From: Oscillospiraceae bacterium
GTDB lineage: Bacteria; Bacillota; Clostridia; Oscillospirales; Acutalibacteraceae
NCBI GenBank assembly: GCA_003538135.1
Contig: DPOR01000013.1
Span: forward strand, 92,968 to 156,967
Length of the DNA: 64,000 nucleotides
Direction: 5' to 3'
In this document: piece after piece, positions 1-7,449 of the stretch
How positions within the stretch are numbered: position 1 is the stretch's first letter
Layout: each line of letters opens with the position of its first letter
Notes under the pieces: model-generated
The model's input: the letters and a program-made list of their open reading frames with translations, nothing else
What the model was told of the DNA's origin: nothing
The model's database searches: none
Made by a program: the position numbers and the translations under genes

Positions 1-1
1 G

Positions 2-1903
2 GGCTATGATGAGAAGATGATTCCCGTAAAGTCGGTGCTCTCGGAGATAAGCCGCGCCAAGGACGAGCTTATAACCCCGGCCGAGTTTATTGCGACAAGT
101 CAGGCTGATATACGCCTGAAAAAGATAGGCGAGGTCTATGAGGAGTATCAGAAGTTCCTCAAGGCCGCCGACGCCATGGACTTCGACGATTTGATAGTCA
201 ATATGGTAAAGCTCCTCAGAACGAATAAGGAGACCCGCGAATACTATCAGAACCGCTTCAAATATATCATGGTCGACGAGTATCAGGATACGAACCACGC
301 GCAGTATGTGCTCACGGCGCTGCTCGCGGCGGGGCATGAGAATATCTGCGTCGTCGGCGATGACGACCAGAGCATCTACCGCTTCCGCGGCGCGACTATA
401 GAAAATATCCTGAGCTTTGAAAAGCAGTATAAAAACGCAAAGGTCATTCGCCTTGAGCAGAATTACCGCTCGACTCAGACGATACTTGACGCCGCCAACG
501 CCGTTATTGCGAACAATGAGCAGCGAAAGGGCAAAAATCTCTGGACAGACAACGGACAGGGCGCAAAGATAGAGTTCTATGTCGCCGAGGACGAGCTGGC
601 GGAGAGCCGCCATGTTGCGGATACGATAGTGTCCAATGTCGCCGACGGCGAGGAATGGAACGACCATGCGGTGCTCTACAGAATGAATGCGCAGTCGAAC
701 CTTATCGAGCAGTCGTTTATCCGCAGCGGCGTGCCCTACAGAATGATAGGCGGTCACAGATTCTACGACCGCAAGGAGATAAAGGACGCCATGGCGTATC
801 TCTATGTCGTCAATAACACGGCGGACGAGATAAGGCTCAGAAGAATAATCAACGAGCCAAAGCGCGGAATAGGCGAGACCTCGCTCAATGCCGTCTTTGA
901 GATAGCAAACGGGCTCGGCGTCGAGCCGTTCGAGGTCATACGCTCGGCGGATCAGTATGCGAAGCTTTCCCGTGCATCGTCAAAGCTTATGGCGTTCGGA
1001 AAGCTCATTGACTCGTTCCGCGATAAGCTGGAGATTATGCCCCTTGCCGACCTGCTCGGCGTGATACTCGACGAGACGGGCTACACGCTCTCGCTTGCCA
1101 ACGAGCCCGAAAAATATCAGGAGCGCGTGGCGAACCTGTCCGAGCTCGGCAACAATATCAGGCGCTACTGCGAGGAAAATCCCGACGGCGACCTCAACGG
1201 CTTCTTGCAGGAGACCGCACTGCTCACCGATATCGATAACTACAACGCCCAGACTCAGGCGGTGGTTATGATGACTATACATTCGGCCAAGGGACTCGAG
1301 TTTCCCAATGTGTTTATAGTCGGCATGGAGGAGGGGATATTCCCCGGAATGCAGACGATACTCTATGAGCCTGAGAATATCGAGGAGGAGCGCAGACTTG
1401 CCTATGTCGCGATAACCCGCGCGAAGAAGAAGCTCTATATTTCAAGCGCGTCAACGCGAATGCTCTACGGCATGACGAACCGCAACCGCCCGTCGAGATT
1501 TGTCGAGGAGATACCCGACGAGCTGCTCGACAAGAGAGGTGCAAGGCCGATGTCTTATCAGACCTACGGCATACCGCAGCAGCGTTCCGCGGGGCAGGGG
1601 AGCGCGTCACGCGGATTCTCAAAACCCTCGTCGCAGTCGCCCGCAAGAGCGTCAAACGCCATACCTCAAAAGCCCGCTTACGGCTTCTCCGCTTCGTCCG
1701 GCTTCTCCGGTGCGGGCGCGAAGAAGCCCGCCGCCGCGGCGCAGAGCTATTCCGTCGGCGAGACGGTCAAGCATAAGGCCTACGGCACGGGCGTGATACT
1801 CGGTATGCAGAAAATGGCGAACGACACCATGCTCGAAATAGCCTTTGAAAAAGTAGGCACAAAGAAAATAATGGCGAATTACGCCAAGCTCGAAAAAGTG
1901 TAA
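2..1903 (+). CDS. pcrA: UvrD/PcrA-type 3'-5' DNA helicase, 5' end cut off by window
   Basis: Superfamily 1 helicase acting in nucleotide excision repair and removal of stalled replication or recombination complexes. The frame is open to the left edge, so the N-terminus with Walker A is outside the window. Visible in order are motif II (VDEYQDTN), motif III (GDDDQSIYRFRGA), motif IV (LEQNYRST), motif V (TIHSAKGLEF) and motif VI (YVAITRAKKKL). A Ser/Pro/Ala-rich linker follows, then the PcrA-type C-terminal Tudor-like module (VGETVKHKAYGTGVILG), which separates PcrA from Rep or UvrD of other groups. A strong terminator follows the stop codon. Confidence 0.95.
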   Translation, partial: GYDEKMIPVKSVLSEISRAKDELITPAEFIATSQADIRLKKIGEVYEEYQKFLKAADAMDFDDLIVNMVKLLRTNKETREYYQNRFKYIMVDEYQDTNHAQYVLTALLAAGHENICVVGDDDQSIYRFRGATIENILSFEKQYKNAKVIRLEQNYRSTQTILDAANAVIANNEQRKGKNLWTDNGQGAKIEFYVAEDELAESRHVADTIVSNVADGEEWNDHAVLYRMNAQSNLIEQSFIRSGVPYRMIGGHRFYDRKEIKDAMAYLYVVNNTADEIRLRRIINEPKRGIGETSLNAVFEIANGLGVEPFEVIRSADQYAKLSRASSKLMAFGKLIDSFRDKLEIMPLADLLGVILDETGYTLSLANEPEKYQERVANLSELGNNIRRYCEENPDGDLNGFLQETALLTDIDNYNAQTQAVVMMTIHSAKGLEFPNVFIVGMEEGIFPGMQTILYEPENIEEERRLAYVAITRAKKKLYISSASTRMLYGMTNRNRPSRFVEEIPDELLDKRGARPMSYQTYGIPQQRSAGQGSASRGFSKPSSQSPARASNAIPQKPAYGFSASSGFSGAGAKKPAAAAQSYSVGETVKHKAYGTGVILGMQKMANDTMLEIAFEKVGTKKIMANYAKLEKV

Positions 1904-1915
1904 TGCATATAATAC

Positions 1916-1953
1916 AATCGGTCGGTGCGATTTTTTGCACCGACCGATTTTTT
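1916..1953 (+). terminator. Rho-independent terminator after pcrA
   Basis: Perfect 13-bp stem, 1916-1928 against 1937-1949, with an 8-nt loop and a T-tract. It ends the helicase transcript. Confidence 0.92.
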
Positions 1954-2055
1954 GAATTTAAATATAACAGATGAAGTGTAATAACACGGATATAAATTTC
2001 TGCCGTTTCGTATAGTCAGCGTAACTTTGTGCAGATAAAATCAGATTTATTCATT

Positions 2056-2736
2056 TCACTTTTTTATAACGCGCCATTCGCAGAAGCGTTTTGCCATGGC
2101 CGCGTCGTCGTACTTTTCATCGGCATATTGTCCTATCTGCGTCGTTGCTGCTATTCCCGCTCGGCGGCCTCTCCAGCGCACCATGCAGACGAGGGTAAAC
2201 GAGATGTTGATTATCATGAATATCGACACCGCGGCGCAGGCGACTCTCCAGCCTGTGCCCTGCATCCGCGCAAATATTTTTTTCAGTTTCGGGATGACCA
2301 GATAGGCGAAGATAACGCCGCCCACTCCCCAGAGAACTGTCATTTTAAGGCAGATAAGACCCTTATAGTTCAGAAAGCTCTTTGAGTAGTCCCACGCCTT
2401 CATGCCCATGCCGTATTCGAGCAGGAGTCCGCACGCGAGCTCAAAGACCGTGGCCACAACGGAGATAAGGAAGAAACGTGCGAGCACGCCCCTGAACCCT
2501 GTGCTGCGAACGATTTCGCCGCTTATGTAGAACATCACCGCGCCTATGCCGTATATCAGGCAGAACGGCCCCCAAATCGTAACAACATGGGTTTCCCAGT
2601 GTCCGAAGCACAGCTTGCACCATGTGCCCTCGAGCAGAACGCCGAGCACATTGCCGAACATGAACAGCCAAAACATATTGCAATATGTAATTCCGTCATT
2701 TTTTCTCTCTCTTAGACCCTCGCGCCTGTTTTTCAC
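2056..2736 (-). CDS. Multi-spanning membrane protein, putative ABC-transporter type IV (CmpB-like) family
   Basis: About 226 residues with five or six hydrophobic segments after a short basic N-terminus. The segments around WGPFCLIYGIGA and the GLICLKMTVLWG stretch match the small Clostridia family labelled putative ABC transporter permease (PF06541); a transport role is not proven for this family. The start is GTG at 2736 with AGGAGG seven bases upstream. It faces away from the scar at 2.74-5.3 kb and is read toward pcrA. The substrate cannot be told from sequence. Confidence 0.75.
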   Translation of the reverse strand: MKNRREGLRERKNDGITYCNMFWLFMFGNVLGVLLEGTWCKLCFGHWETHVVTIWGPFCLIYGIGAVMFYISGEIVRSTGFRGVLARFFLISVVATVFELACGLLLEYGMGMKAWDYSKSFLNYKGLICLKMTVLWGVGGVIFAYLVIPKLKKIFARMQGTGWRVACAAVSIFMIINISFTLVCMVRWRGRRAGIAATTQIGQYADEKYDDAAMAKRFCEWRVIKK

Positions 2737-2859
2737 GGTATCGCCTCCTGTCTGCTGCTATTAAATAATATAACAGGAAAATTCACTCTTTTACTTCAAT
2801 TTTCGGCACATTCCGAAATATTTATATTTTATTCACATTTTTATACAAAGTAAGCTCAT

Positions 2860-3055
2860 TTTTGACAAAAACTTGGCAGAACGGCGCAAAAAGCTTGAAG
2901 TTATCAATCCCACATGCTTTGGTGTGTCGCAAGCTGTTTTATCTGATCTTTTGTCAATCCAAAGTGTTCGCCCGTTTCTCGGTTTGTTTCTCCGGCTTTT
3001 TACGACGAAGTACTTCTTCTGCGGTTTTCTCTGATTTTACATAATTTCCGGACAT
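2860..3055 (-). pseudogene. Frameshifted small gene of a degraded mobile element
   Basis: An ATG at 3055 with an AGGGGGA ribosome site opens a short frame (MSGNYVKSEKTAEEVLRRKK) that stops after 33 codons. A shifted frame continues sensibly (FGLTKDQIKQLATHQSMWD) to a stop near 2885. The two together look like one hydrophilic accessory protein broken by an indel. I do not recognise the family. It lies just downstream of another fragment on the same strand, so both probably come from one lost operon. Confidence 0.4.
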
Positions 3056-3079
3056 GATTAATCCCCCTGCTACAGTTTT

Positions 3080-3384
3080 TTATTCTACAACAGGAGGCTT
3101 TTCTTTTTTAATGTCCGTTTTTTCGTGGGCAGTTCGGCTGTCCGCTGCACGGGAGGACTTCTTTATGCGCTTTATGCCGTTTGACTGTTTTGATCTGCGC
3201 TCTGTGAGCTTGATTTCTGCCCGCTCTGTCCTGAGCCGTTTTGGCGCGGATCGCCGTCGGGCGGTGTGTCGCCGGGCTGCTGTCCGGGTTGTCCGCCTTG
3301 TCCTCATTTTCCCCAAGTCAAGAGCCGGGAAAAACACCCGAAAAATGACCCTATTGCGTAACAGGGGCGCAGAAAGGAGAGCTT
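3080..3384 (-). pseudogene. C-terminal fragment of a basic protein of the same element
   Basis: The minus strand is open from about 3384 to the stop at 3080 and encodes an Arg/Lys-rich tail ending KKEKPPVVE. There is no convincing start, and another frame over the same bases gives a Gln/Gly/Ser-rich tail, so at least one frameshift is likely. It may be the end of a large mobilisation or replication protein. That is inference from position only; no catalytic motif remains. Confidence 0.35.
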
Positions 3385-3688
3385 ATGAGAACAGGGCTTA
3401 CCAAGCAGAAAAAGACCACCGATATATGGTTTGACGAGAAAGACCCCCCTTATCCATATTCGCACCCACAACACCGACTTAAAGAAGCGGCTTGCCGCCT
3501 ACGCCGGACAGCACCCCGACCAGTGCCGCCAGACCGACACAGATCCCGAAACGGGCTGTATGGCGTTTGAAATCCGCAAGGGGCGTTTCTCTTTCCCATA
3601 CAGCGAGAAACGCCGGAGAGCCGCCAGCGAAGCGGCGAAAGCACATACCGATAACTTGTCACGCACTATTCAAAAAGATGTGGTATAA
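3385..3688 (+). pseudogene. Frameshifted conjugative-element accessory protein
   Basis: The start MRTGLTKQKKTTDIWFDEKD has a good ribosome site (AGAAAGGAGAG). The frame is lost in a run of six C at about 3441-3449; removing one C restores the continuation LIHIRTHNTDLKKRLAAYAG followed by DPETGCMAFEIRKGRFSF. This matches a small hypothetical protein common in Clostridia integrative conjugative elements (recognised from memory). Its C-terminus also looks truncated and runs into the promoter of the next gene. Confidence 0.55.
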
Positions 3689-3689
3689 T
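3681..3689 (+). promoter_or_regulatory. Extended -10 promoter of the sigma factor gene
   Basis: TGGTATAAT, a TGn-extended perfect -10 box, lies about 80 nt before the sigma factor start. No good -35 box is visible at 17 nt. It sits inside the end of the broken upstream gene, so it probably arose or was kept after that gene decayed. Confidence 0.6.
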
Positions 3690-3773
3690 TTTTTTTGAAA
3701 AAGTTTGAGATTTGATGTAGTATTTGCAGCTAAAACCGTAGTATATAGGTGTAGCCGGAAAGGAGGCGATGTG

Positions 3774-4334
3774 ATGATAACAGATGAAAATATCATTGAA
3801 TTGTTTTTCGCGCGTTCAGAACAAGGCATACGGGAACTGGACATAAAATACGGAAAAGACTTCCACAATCTTTCCTACCATATCGTAGGGAGCAGGCAAG
3901 ATGCGGAAGAATGTGTAAACGATGCCTATTTAGGCGCATGGAACGCGATTCCCCCGGCGCGCCCCAATCCACTGCTGACTTATATCTGTAAAATAGTTCG
4001 GAACATTTCATTGAAGGTTTATTACAGAAAGGGAGCAGCAAAACGAAGCAGCCATTACACGATTGCTATGGAGGAAATCGAAGCCTGCATAGCAGCCCCT
4101 AACACAGTAAAAGCAGAGATTGAGGCCAGAGAGTTAGCCCGTATCATTGAGGAATTTTTGAACACGCTGACGGTCGAAAACCGTGTTATCTTCATGCGCC
4201 GCTATTGGTTCTCTGACAGCTACAAGGATATAGCTGAGTTTGTAGGGCTTTCAGAGAAAAATATCTCTGTCCGGCTGACCCGTATCCGAGAGAAGATGAA
4301 ACAATACTTGATTGAAAGAGAGGTATTCGTATGA
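3774..4334 (+). CDS. RNA polymerase sigma-70 family factor, ECF-type
   Basis: About 186 residues from ATG 3774. The longer frame to 3705 lacks a ribosome site, while GGAGG at 3762-3766 sits correctly for 3774 (or GTG 3771). Region 2 is seen in DAEECVNDAYLGAWNAIPP and region 4 in NRVIFMRRYWFSDSYKDIA with the recognition helix LSEKNISVRLTRIREKMK. It directs RNA polymerase to its own promoters. The stop overlaps the start of the next gene, a membrane protein, the usual arrangement of a sigma factor with its anti-sigma. Such pairs travel in conjugative elements, and here the pair is the only intact part of the scar. Confidence 0.88.
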   Translation: MITDENIIELFFARSEQGIRELDIKYGKDFHNLSYHIVGSRQDAEECVNDAYLGAWNAIPPARPNPLLTYICKIVRNISLKVYYRKGAAKRSSHYTIAMEEIEACIAAPNTVKAEIEARELARIIEEFLNTLTVENRVIFMRRYWFSDSYKDIAEFVGLSEKNISVRLTRIREKMKQYLIEREVFV

Positions 4335-5047
4335 ACGCAAAGAAGTTTTCCGACGCTATGAGTGAACTTGATACGAAATATGTTGATGAAGCCCTTAACT
4401 ACAAAAAGAAAGCAAAGAAACCCGGTTGGGTTAAGTGGGGAGCTATGGTGGCTTGCTTTGCAGTAATTGCTGTTTTAGGCGTAGGCGTATTTCAAAGTGG
4501 ATTGTTCGGAAACAAAACTGACATTGCCACTTTGGACAACGGAAATGAAATCATCTTTGTAAAATCGGAAACTGCTGGCTCAAGCATTGACATTGACGGG
4601 ACTATAACAACAAGGCAACTTACGGAAACGGAAGCTGCATCTCTTTTTCCAAACTTGACCGTTACAGCTCATGCAGTTTTTCGTGTTGATGATACTGTTT
4701 CCGACAGCAACAAAGAATTGATTGGTTTTGAGGGAAAAATCGAAAATGCCAAAGTGGTAATATCTACAACGGATATAGCACTACTTGATACGAAGATTGT
4801 AGGAAGTGAAGAAAGTAGCGAAGTAAATGGCACAAGCGTGACGGCAGGATATTTTGTAACAGACCGAAACAGCGTGGGAGAACAGAATGTAATTTACTAT
4901 GCGACCTTTAAGTTGGGAGATAGCACCGTATATGTTGAAAATGCGGGTGCAAAAACTGAAAGCGAAAGTGTGAAAAACGATTTGGCTACCATTATCCAAG
5001 AGCTGATAAATAATGGTGCGCTTGACCTAAGTTCTTTCAACGGATAA
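4331..5047 (+). CDS. Membrane-anchored protein, probable anti-sigma factor
   Basis: About 238 residues. A hydrophilic N-terminus of about 35 residues precedes one membrane segment (about 36-55, VKWGAMVACFAVIAVLG) and an extracytoplasmic domain of about 180 residues with no motif I recognise. The start codon overlaps the sigma gene by four bases (ATGA), so translation is coupled. The single-pass layout and the coupling support an anti-sigma role; the short cytoplasmic part lacks a recognisable zinc anti-sigma motif. A hairpin terminator follows 25 nt after the stop. Confidence 0.65.
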   Translation: MNAKKFSDAMSELDTKYVDEALNYKKKAKKPGWVKWGAMVACFAVIAVLGVGVFQSGLFGNKTDIATLDNGNEIIFVKSETAGSSIDIDGTITTRQLTETEAASLFPNLTVTAHAVFRVDDTVSDSNKELIGFEGKIENAKVVISTTDIALLDTKIVGSEESSEVNGTSVTAGYFVTDRNSVGEQNVIYYATFKLGDSTVYVENAGAKTESESVKNDLATIIQELINNGALDLSSFNG

Positions 5048-5073
5048 CCCCATGAAAATTTAATACTACCATC

Positions 5074-5105
5074 AGGACAGCCGAGCAAATCGACTGTCCT
5101 TTTTC
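5074..5105 (+). terminator. Terminator after sigma/anti-sigma pair
   Basis: AGGACAG (5074-5080) pairs with CTGTCCT (5094-5100), with further pairing inside the loop, followed by a T-run. Confidence 0.75.
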
Positions 5106-5136
5106 TATGTCTACGGACAGAAAGGAGCGACCACCC

Positions 5137-5290
5137 ATGACGAAACCGAGAGAGAAAACCCGCGAGGAATTGCAAGCCGAGATTGAGGACGGAAAGAAGA
5201 AAATCCGGCAGTTTGAGAACCGGGAAAAATGTTGCGTCAGAAGCTATCCAAAGAGGACCGCAGAACACGCAGCCACCGCCTTATCGTCCG
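5137..5290 (+). pseudogene. DUF3847 family fragment, frameshifted and truncated
   Basis: ATG 5137 follows AAAGGAG and starts MTKPREKTREELQAEIEDG, the N-terminus of the DUF3847 family found in Clostridia conjugative elements. One A is missing at about 5223-5229. In the restored frame it continues MLRQKLSKEDRRTR and HRLIVRG, as family members do, and then stops being similar at about 5290, where histidine kinase sequence begins. It marks the right edge of the element scar. Confidence 0.65.
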
Positions 5291-5662
5291 GGGCACAGGC
5301 TCGAAACGGATATCGCTCCGGGTATTCGCTATATGGGCGACGAGTATGCGGTGCGCCGATTGGTATCCGTTTTGATTGACAACGCCGTGAAATATGCCTC
5401 TCCCGGCTTCCCTGTAACGCTAAGGTTCGAAAAGGACAGGCGGGGTGTTGTTATACGCTCGTCAAACGGCTGCGAAAATGTTGACGCGGACGAGACAAAG
5501 AAGTTGTTTGACCGTTTTTACCGCACCGACAAGGCGCGAAGCGCGGGCGGCTTCGGAATAGGACTCTCGATAGCGCGGGGCATAGCGGAGGCTCATAAGG
5601 GCTCGATAAAGGCCGAGCTTACGGACGGCAACACAATAGAATTTACGGCTTATCTCGAATAA
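5291..5662 (+). pseudogene. Sensor histidine kinase, C-terminal ATPase domain only
   Basis: The frame encodes a HATPase_c domain: N box LIDNAVKYA, F box KKLFDRFYRTDKARSAGG and G box GFGIGLSIARGIAEAHKG, ending at TAA 5662. The start, sensor and phospho-accepting His domain are missing; upstream sequence belongs to the mobile-element fragment. No other part of the kinase is found left of the scar, so about two thirds of the gene was deleted. It cannot autophosphorylate and is almost certainly a relic. Confidence 0.8.
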
Positions 5663-5665
5663 AAA

Positions 5666-5696
5666 AACCGGTCGAAGCTTTTACTCCGGCCGGTTT
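5666..5696 (+). terminator. Terminator-like hairpin after the kinase relic
   Basis: AACCGGTCG (5666-5674) pairs with CGGCCGGTT (5687-5695) with one G-U pair. Only a short T-run follows, and an A-run precedes it, so it may also serve the minus strand. Confidence 0.55.
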
Positions 5697-5754
5697 CCGC
5701 TATTGTTCATTTTCTGTCCCTGCGCTTTTTATTTATTATATATTTTTCGTCATA

Positions 5755-5787
5755 CAAAAAACAGCCGCAGCAATTTGCTGCAGCCGT
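5755..5787 (-). terminator. Terminator for the c-di-AMP receptor gene
   Basis: Read on the minus strand, a GCAGC/GCTGC hairpin about 45 nt past the stop codon is followed by GTTTTTTG. A second GC-rich inverted repeat at 5801-5822 lies nearer the stop but lacks a T-run. Confidence 0.5.
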
Positions 5788-5831
5788 TCGTTTTTTTCGC
5801 AGCCGCCGGTATCCGGGCGGCTTATTGTTTT

Positions 5832-6116
5832 TTACATCTTTTCAAATCGCTCAACATCCGTCACAAACAGAGTTGCGCCGCCGACCCTTGCCTTTCTGTC
5901 CTCGTTCTGCTCGGTGCGGCTCTTGCAGTTTTGGTTTATCAGTTCAACCGCATGGGCGAGCTTGTCGTCTTCAACGCCGATGAGCAGGGTCATGTTGCTG
6001 TTGCGCAGGAATCCGCCGGAGGTCGGAATCTTTGTGAATGAATAGCCCGCTTCTCTGAGTGCGTCGCAGACGGGGTTGAGATCTTTTTTGCCGATAACGG
6101 CAGTTATGAGCTTCAT
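5832..6116 (-). CDS. darA: Cyclic di-AMP receptor, DarA/PstA-like
   Basis: A 94-residue PII-like protein of the DUF970 family that binds the second messenger c-di-AMP. Seen are the N-terminal strand MKLITAVIG, the KIPTSGGFLRNSNMTLLIGV stretch that carries the ligand-binding T-loop region, and a final VGGATLFVTDVERFEKM strand. It is slightly shorter than the usual ~109 residues, mainly in the loop between the last strands. ATG 6116 is preceded by AAAGGAG. It lies 23 nt past the stop of the peptidase gene on the same strand, so both may be co-transcribed. Confidence 0.88.
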   Translation of the reverse strand: MKLITAVIGKKDLNPVCDALREAGYSFTKIPTSGGFLRNSNMTLLIGVEDDKLAHAVELINQNCKSRTEQNEDRKARVGGATLFVTDVERFEKM

Positions 6117-6139
6117 ATCAAAATCTCCTTTCGTATACT

Positions 6140-7237
6140 TTATGCCTTGAGCAATTCAAAAAGGAAGCGTGTGCTGTCCTCCATGTCTTTTATAGCTATC
6201 TTCTCCGATGTTGTGTGGACGTCGCACATACCCGTGCCGATGTTGACAACGGCTATGTCGTGCAGTGCGATGTTGGAAGCGTCGCAGCCGCCGAGCGTCT
6301 TTGAGAGATAGGGGCGTATGCCCGCCGCCTCATATGCCGCGAAAATGTCCTTTATAAGCTGCGACTCGGGATCGACCGTGAATGCGCCGGAGTGGCGTTC
6401 GCTTTCGTATTTGAATGTTGTTCCGAACTTCTCGCACGCCTCTTTCATAACGGCGAGTGCGTCCGCGATATGCTTTTGCACCGTGTCCTCGTCGTATGAG
6501 CGGAACTCCATGTCAAACGACGCTTTGTCCGCTACGATATTGGTCGGACCCTCGGAGACGAAATTGCTGATGTTCTGCACGCTTATGTCGTCAACATGAC
6601 CCACGGGGATGTTCGCCGCCGCGTATGCCGCAGCCTTGAGTGCGTGTATGCCGTTCTCGGGGCATACGCCGGCGTGTGCCTTCTTGCCGAAGAAGCTTAT
6701 CGACATAACTATATTCGCCGCGGCGGAGTTGACTATCTCGCCGATGTCCTCGCTGTCGAGCACTATGGCGGCCTTGCTCTTTATCCTGTCGTAGTCCGCA
6801 AAGCGCGAGCCGAGCATTCCGGTCTCTTCGGAGAGGGTGAACAGAACCTCGACGGCTCTGTTTTTCTCGCCGCTCTCTTTGAGTCTTGTTACGGCCTCGA
6901 TTATCTCCGCTATGCCGGACTTGTCGTCCGAGCCGAGAACCGTCGTGCCGTCCGAATATATGAACCCGTCGCGCTCAACGGGAGTGACCGCCGCGCCGGG
7001 AGTTACCGTATCGGTGTGGCAGGAGAGAAGTATGCTCTCGCCCTCGCCGGGCAGATAGCCGTATATATTGAAGCCGTCCGAGCCGCATTTTTTGCCGGCC
7101 TCCTCGTCGCGCTCGACCTCGAAGCCCGCCTCGGTAAGCGCCTTTTCAAGCTCCAGGCAGAATGCGCGCTCGTGTCCCGTTTCGCTGCCCGTCGAAACGA
7201 GGTCGCAGAATGTTTTAACAAGTCTCCGTGTGCTCAT
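6140..7237 (-). CDS. M20-family metallopeptidase, PepT-like
   Basis: A zinc-dependent cytosolic di- or tripeptidase of the PepT2-like group, 365 residues. Metal and catalytic residues are seen in order: SCHTDTVTP, the bridging Asp in LGSDDKSG, the catalytic and metal Glu pair in SEETG, LDSED, and the last His in CDVHTTSEKI. A lid domain (FFGKKAHAGVCPENGIHAL) is present. ATG 7237 is preceded by GGAGGAAAAT. The substrate is not predictable. It is read toward darA. Confidence 0.88.
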   Translation of the reverse strand: MSTRRLVKTFCDLVSTGSETGHERAFCLELEKALTEAGFEVERDEEAGKKCGSDGFNIYGYLPGEGESILLSCHTDTVTPGAAVTPVERDGFIYSDGTTVLGSDDKSGIAEIIEAVTRLKESGEKNRAVEVLFTLSEETGMLGSRFADYDRIKSKAAIVLDSEDIGEIVNSAAANIVMSISFFGKKAHAGVCPENGIHALKAAAYAAANIPVGHVDDISVQNISNFVSEGPTNIVADKASFDMEFRSYDEDTVQKHIADALAVMKEACEKFGTTFKYESERHSGAFTVDPESQLIKDIFAAYEAAGIRPYLSKTLGGCDASNIALHDIAVVNIGTGMCDVHTTSEKIAIKDMEDSTRFLFELLKA

Positions 7238-7265
7238 ATTTTCCTCCGTATCTTTGCTTTTTGCC

Positions 7266-7293
7266 TTGACAAAAAGTATATATATGATAATAT
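7266..7293 (+). promoter_or_regulatory. Probable promoter of the GH27/sialidase operon
   Basis: TTGACA at 7266-7271 and TAATAT at 7288-7293, spacing 16 nt, about 150 nt before the alpha-galactosidase start. No clear operator repeat is visible between here and the gene. Confidence 0.45.
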
Positions 7294-7449
7294 TTTTAGT
7301 GTTGCAGGGATAACTGCGGCACTGTCAAAAGGCAGCCTTGAGAGCGTCTTTTGTTCAATTAAATAATACCACAGTTTTCTCGGGTTTACAACCTCGCGGA
7401 AGTGGATTTTTAATTTTGCTTTTAGCTTTTAAATGAAAGGATGATATTC

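Noticed and set aside
5183..5400. Full new gene fusing the DUF3847 fragment to the histidine kinase
   Set aside because: The frame runs through but only because of a lost base; there is no ribosome site for that start and the N-terminal part is in the wrong frame of the DUF3847 family.
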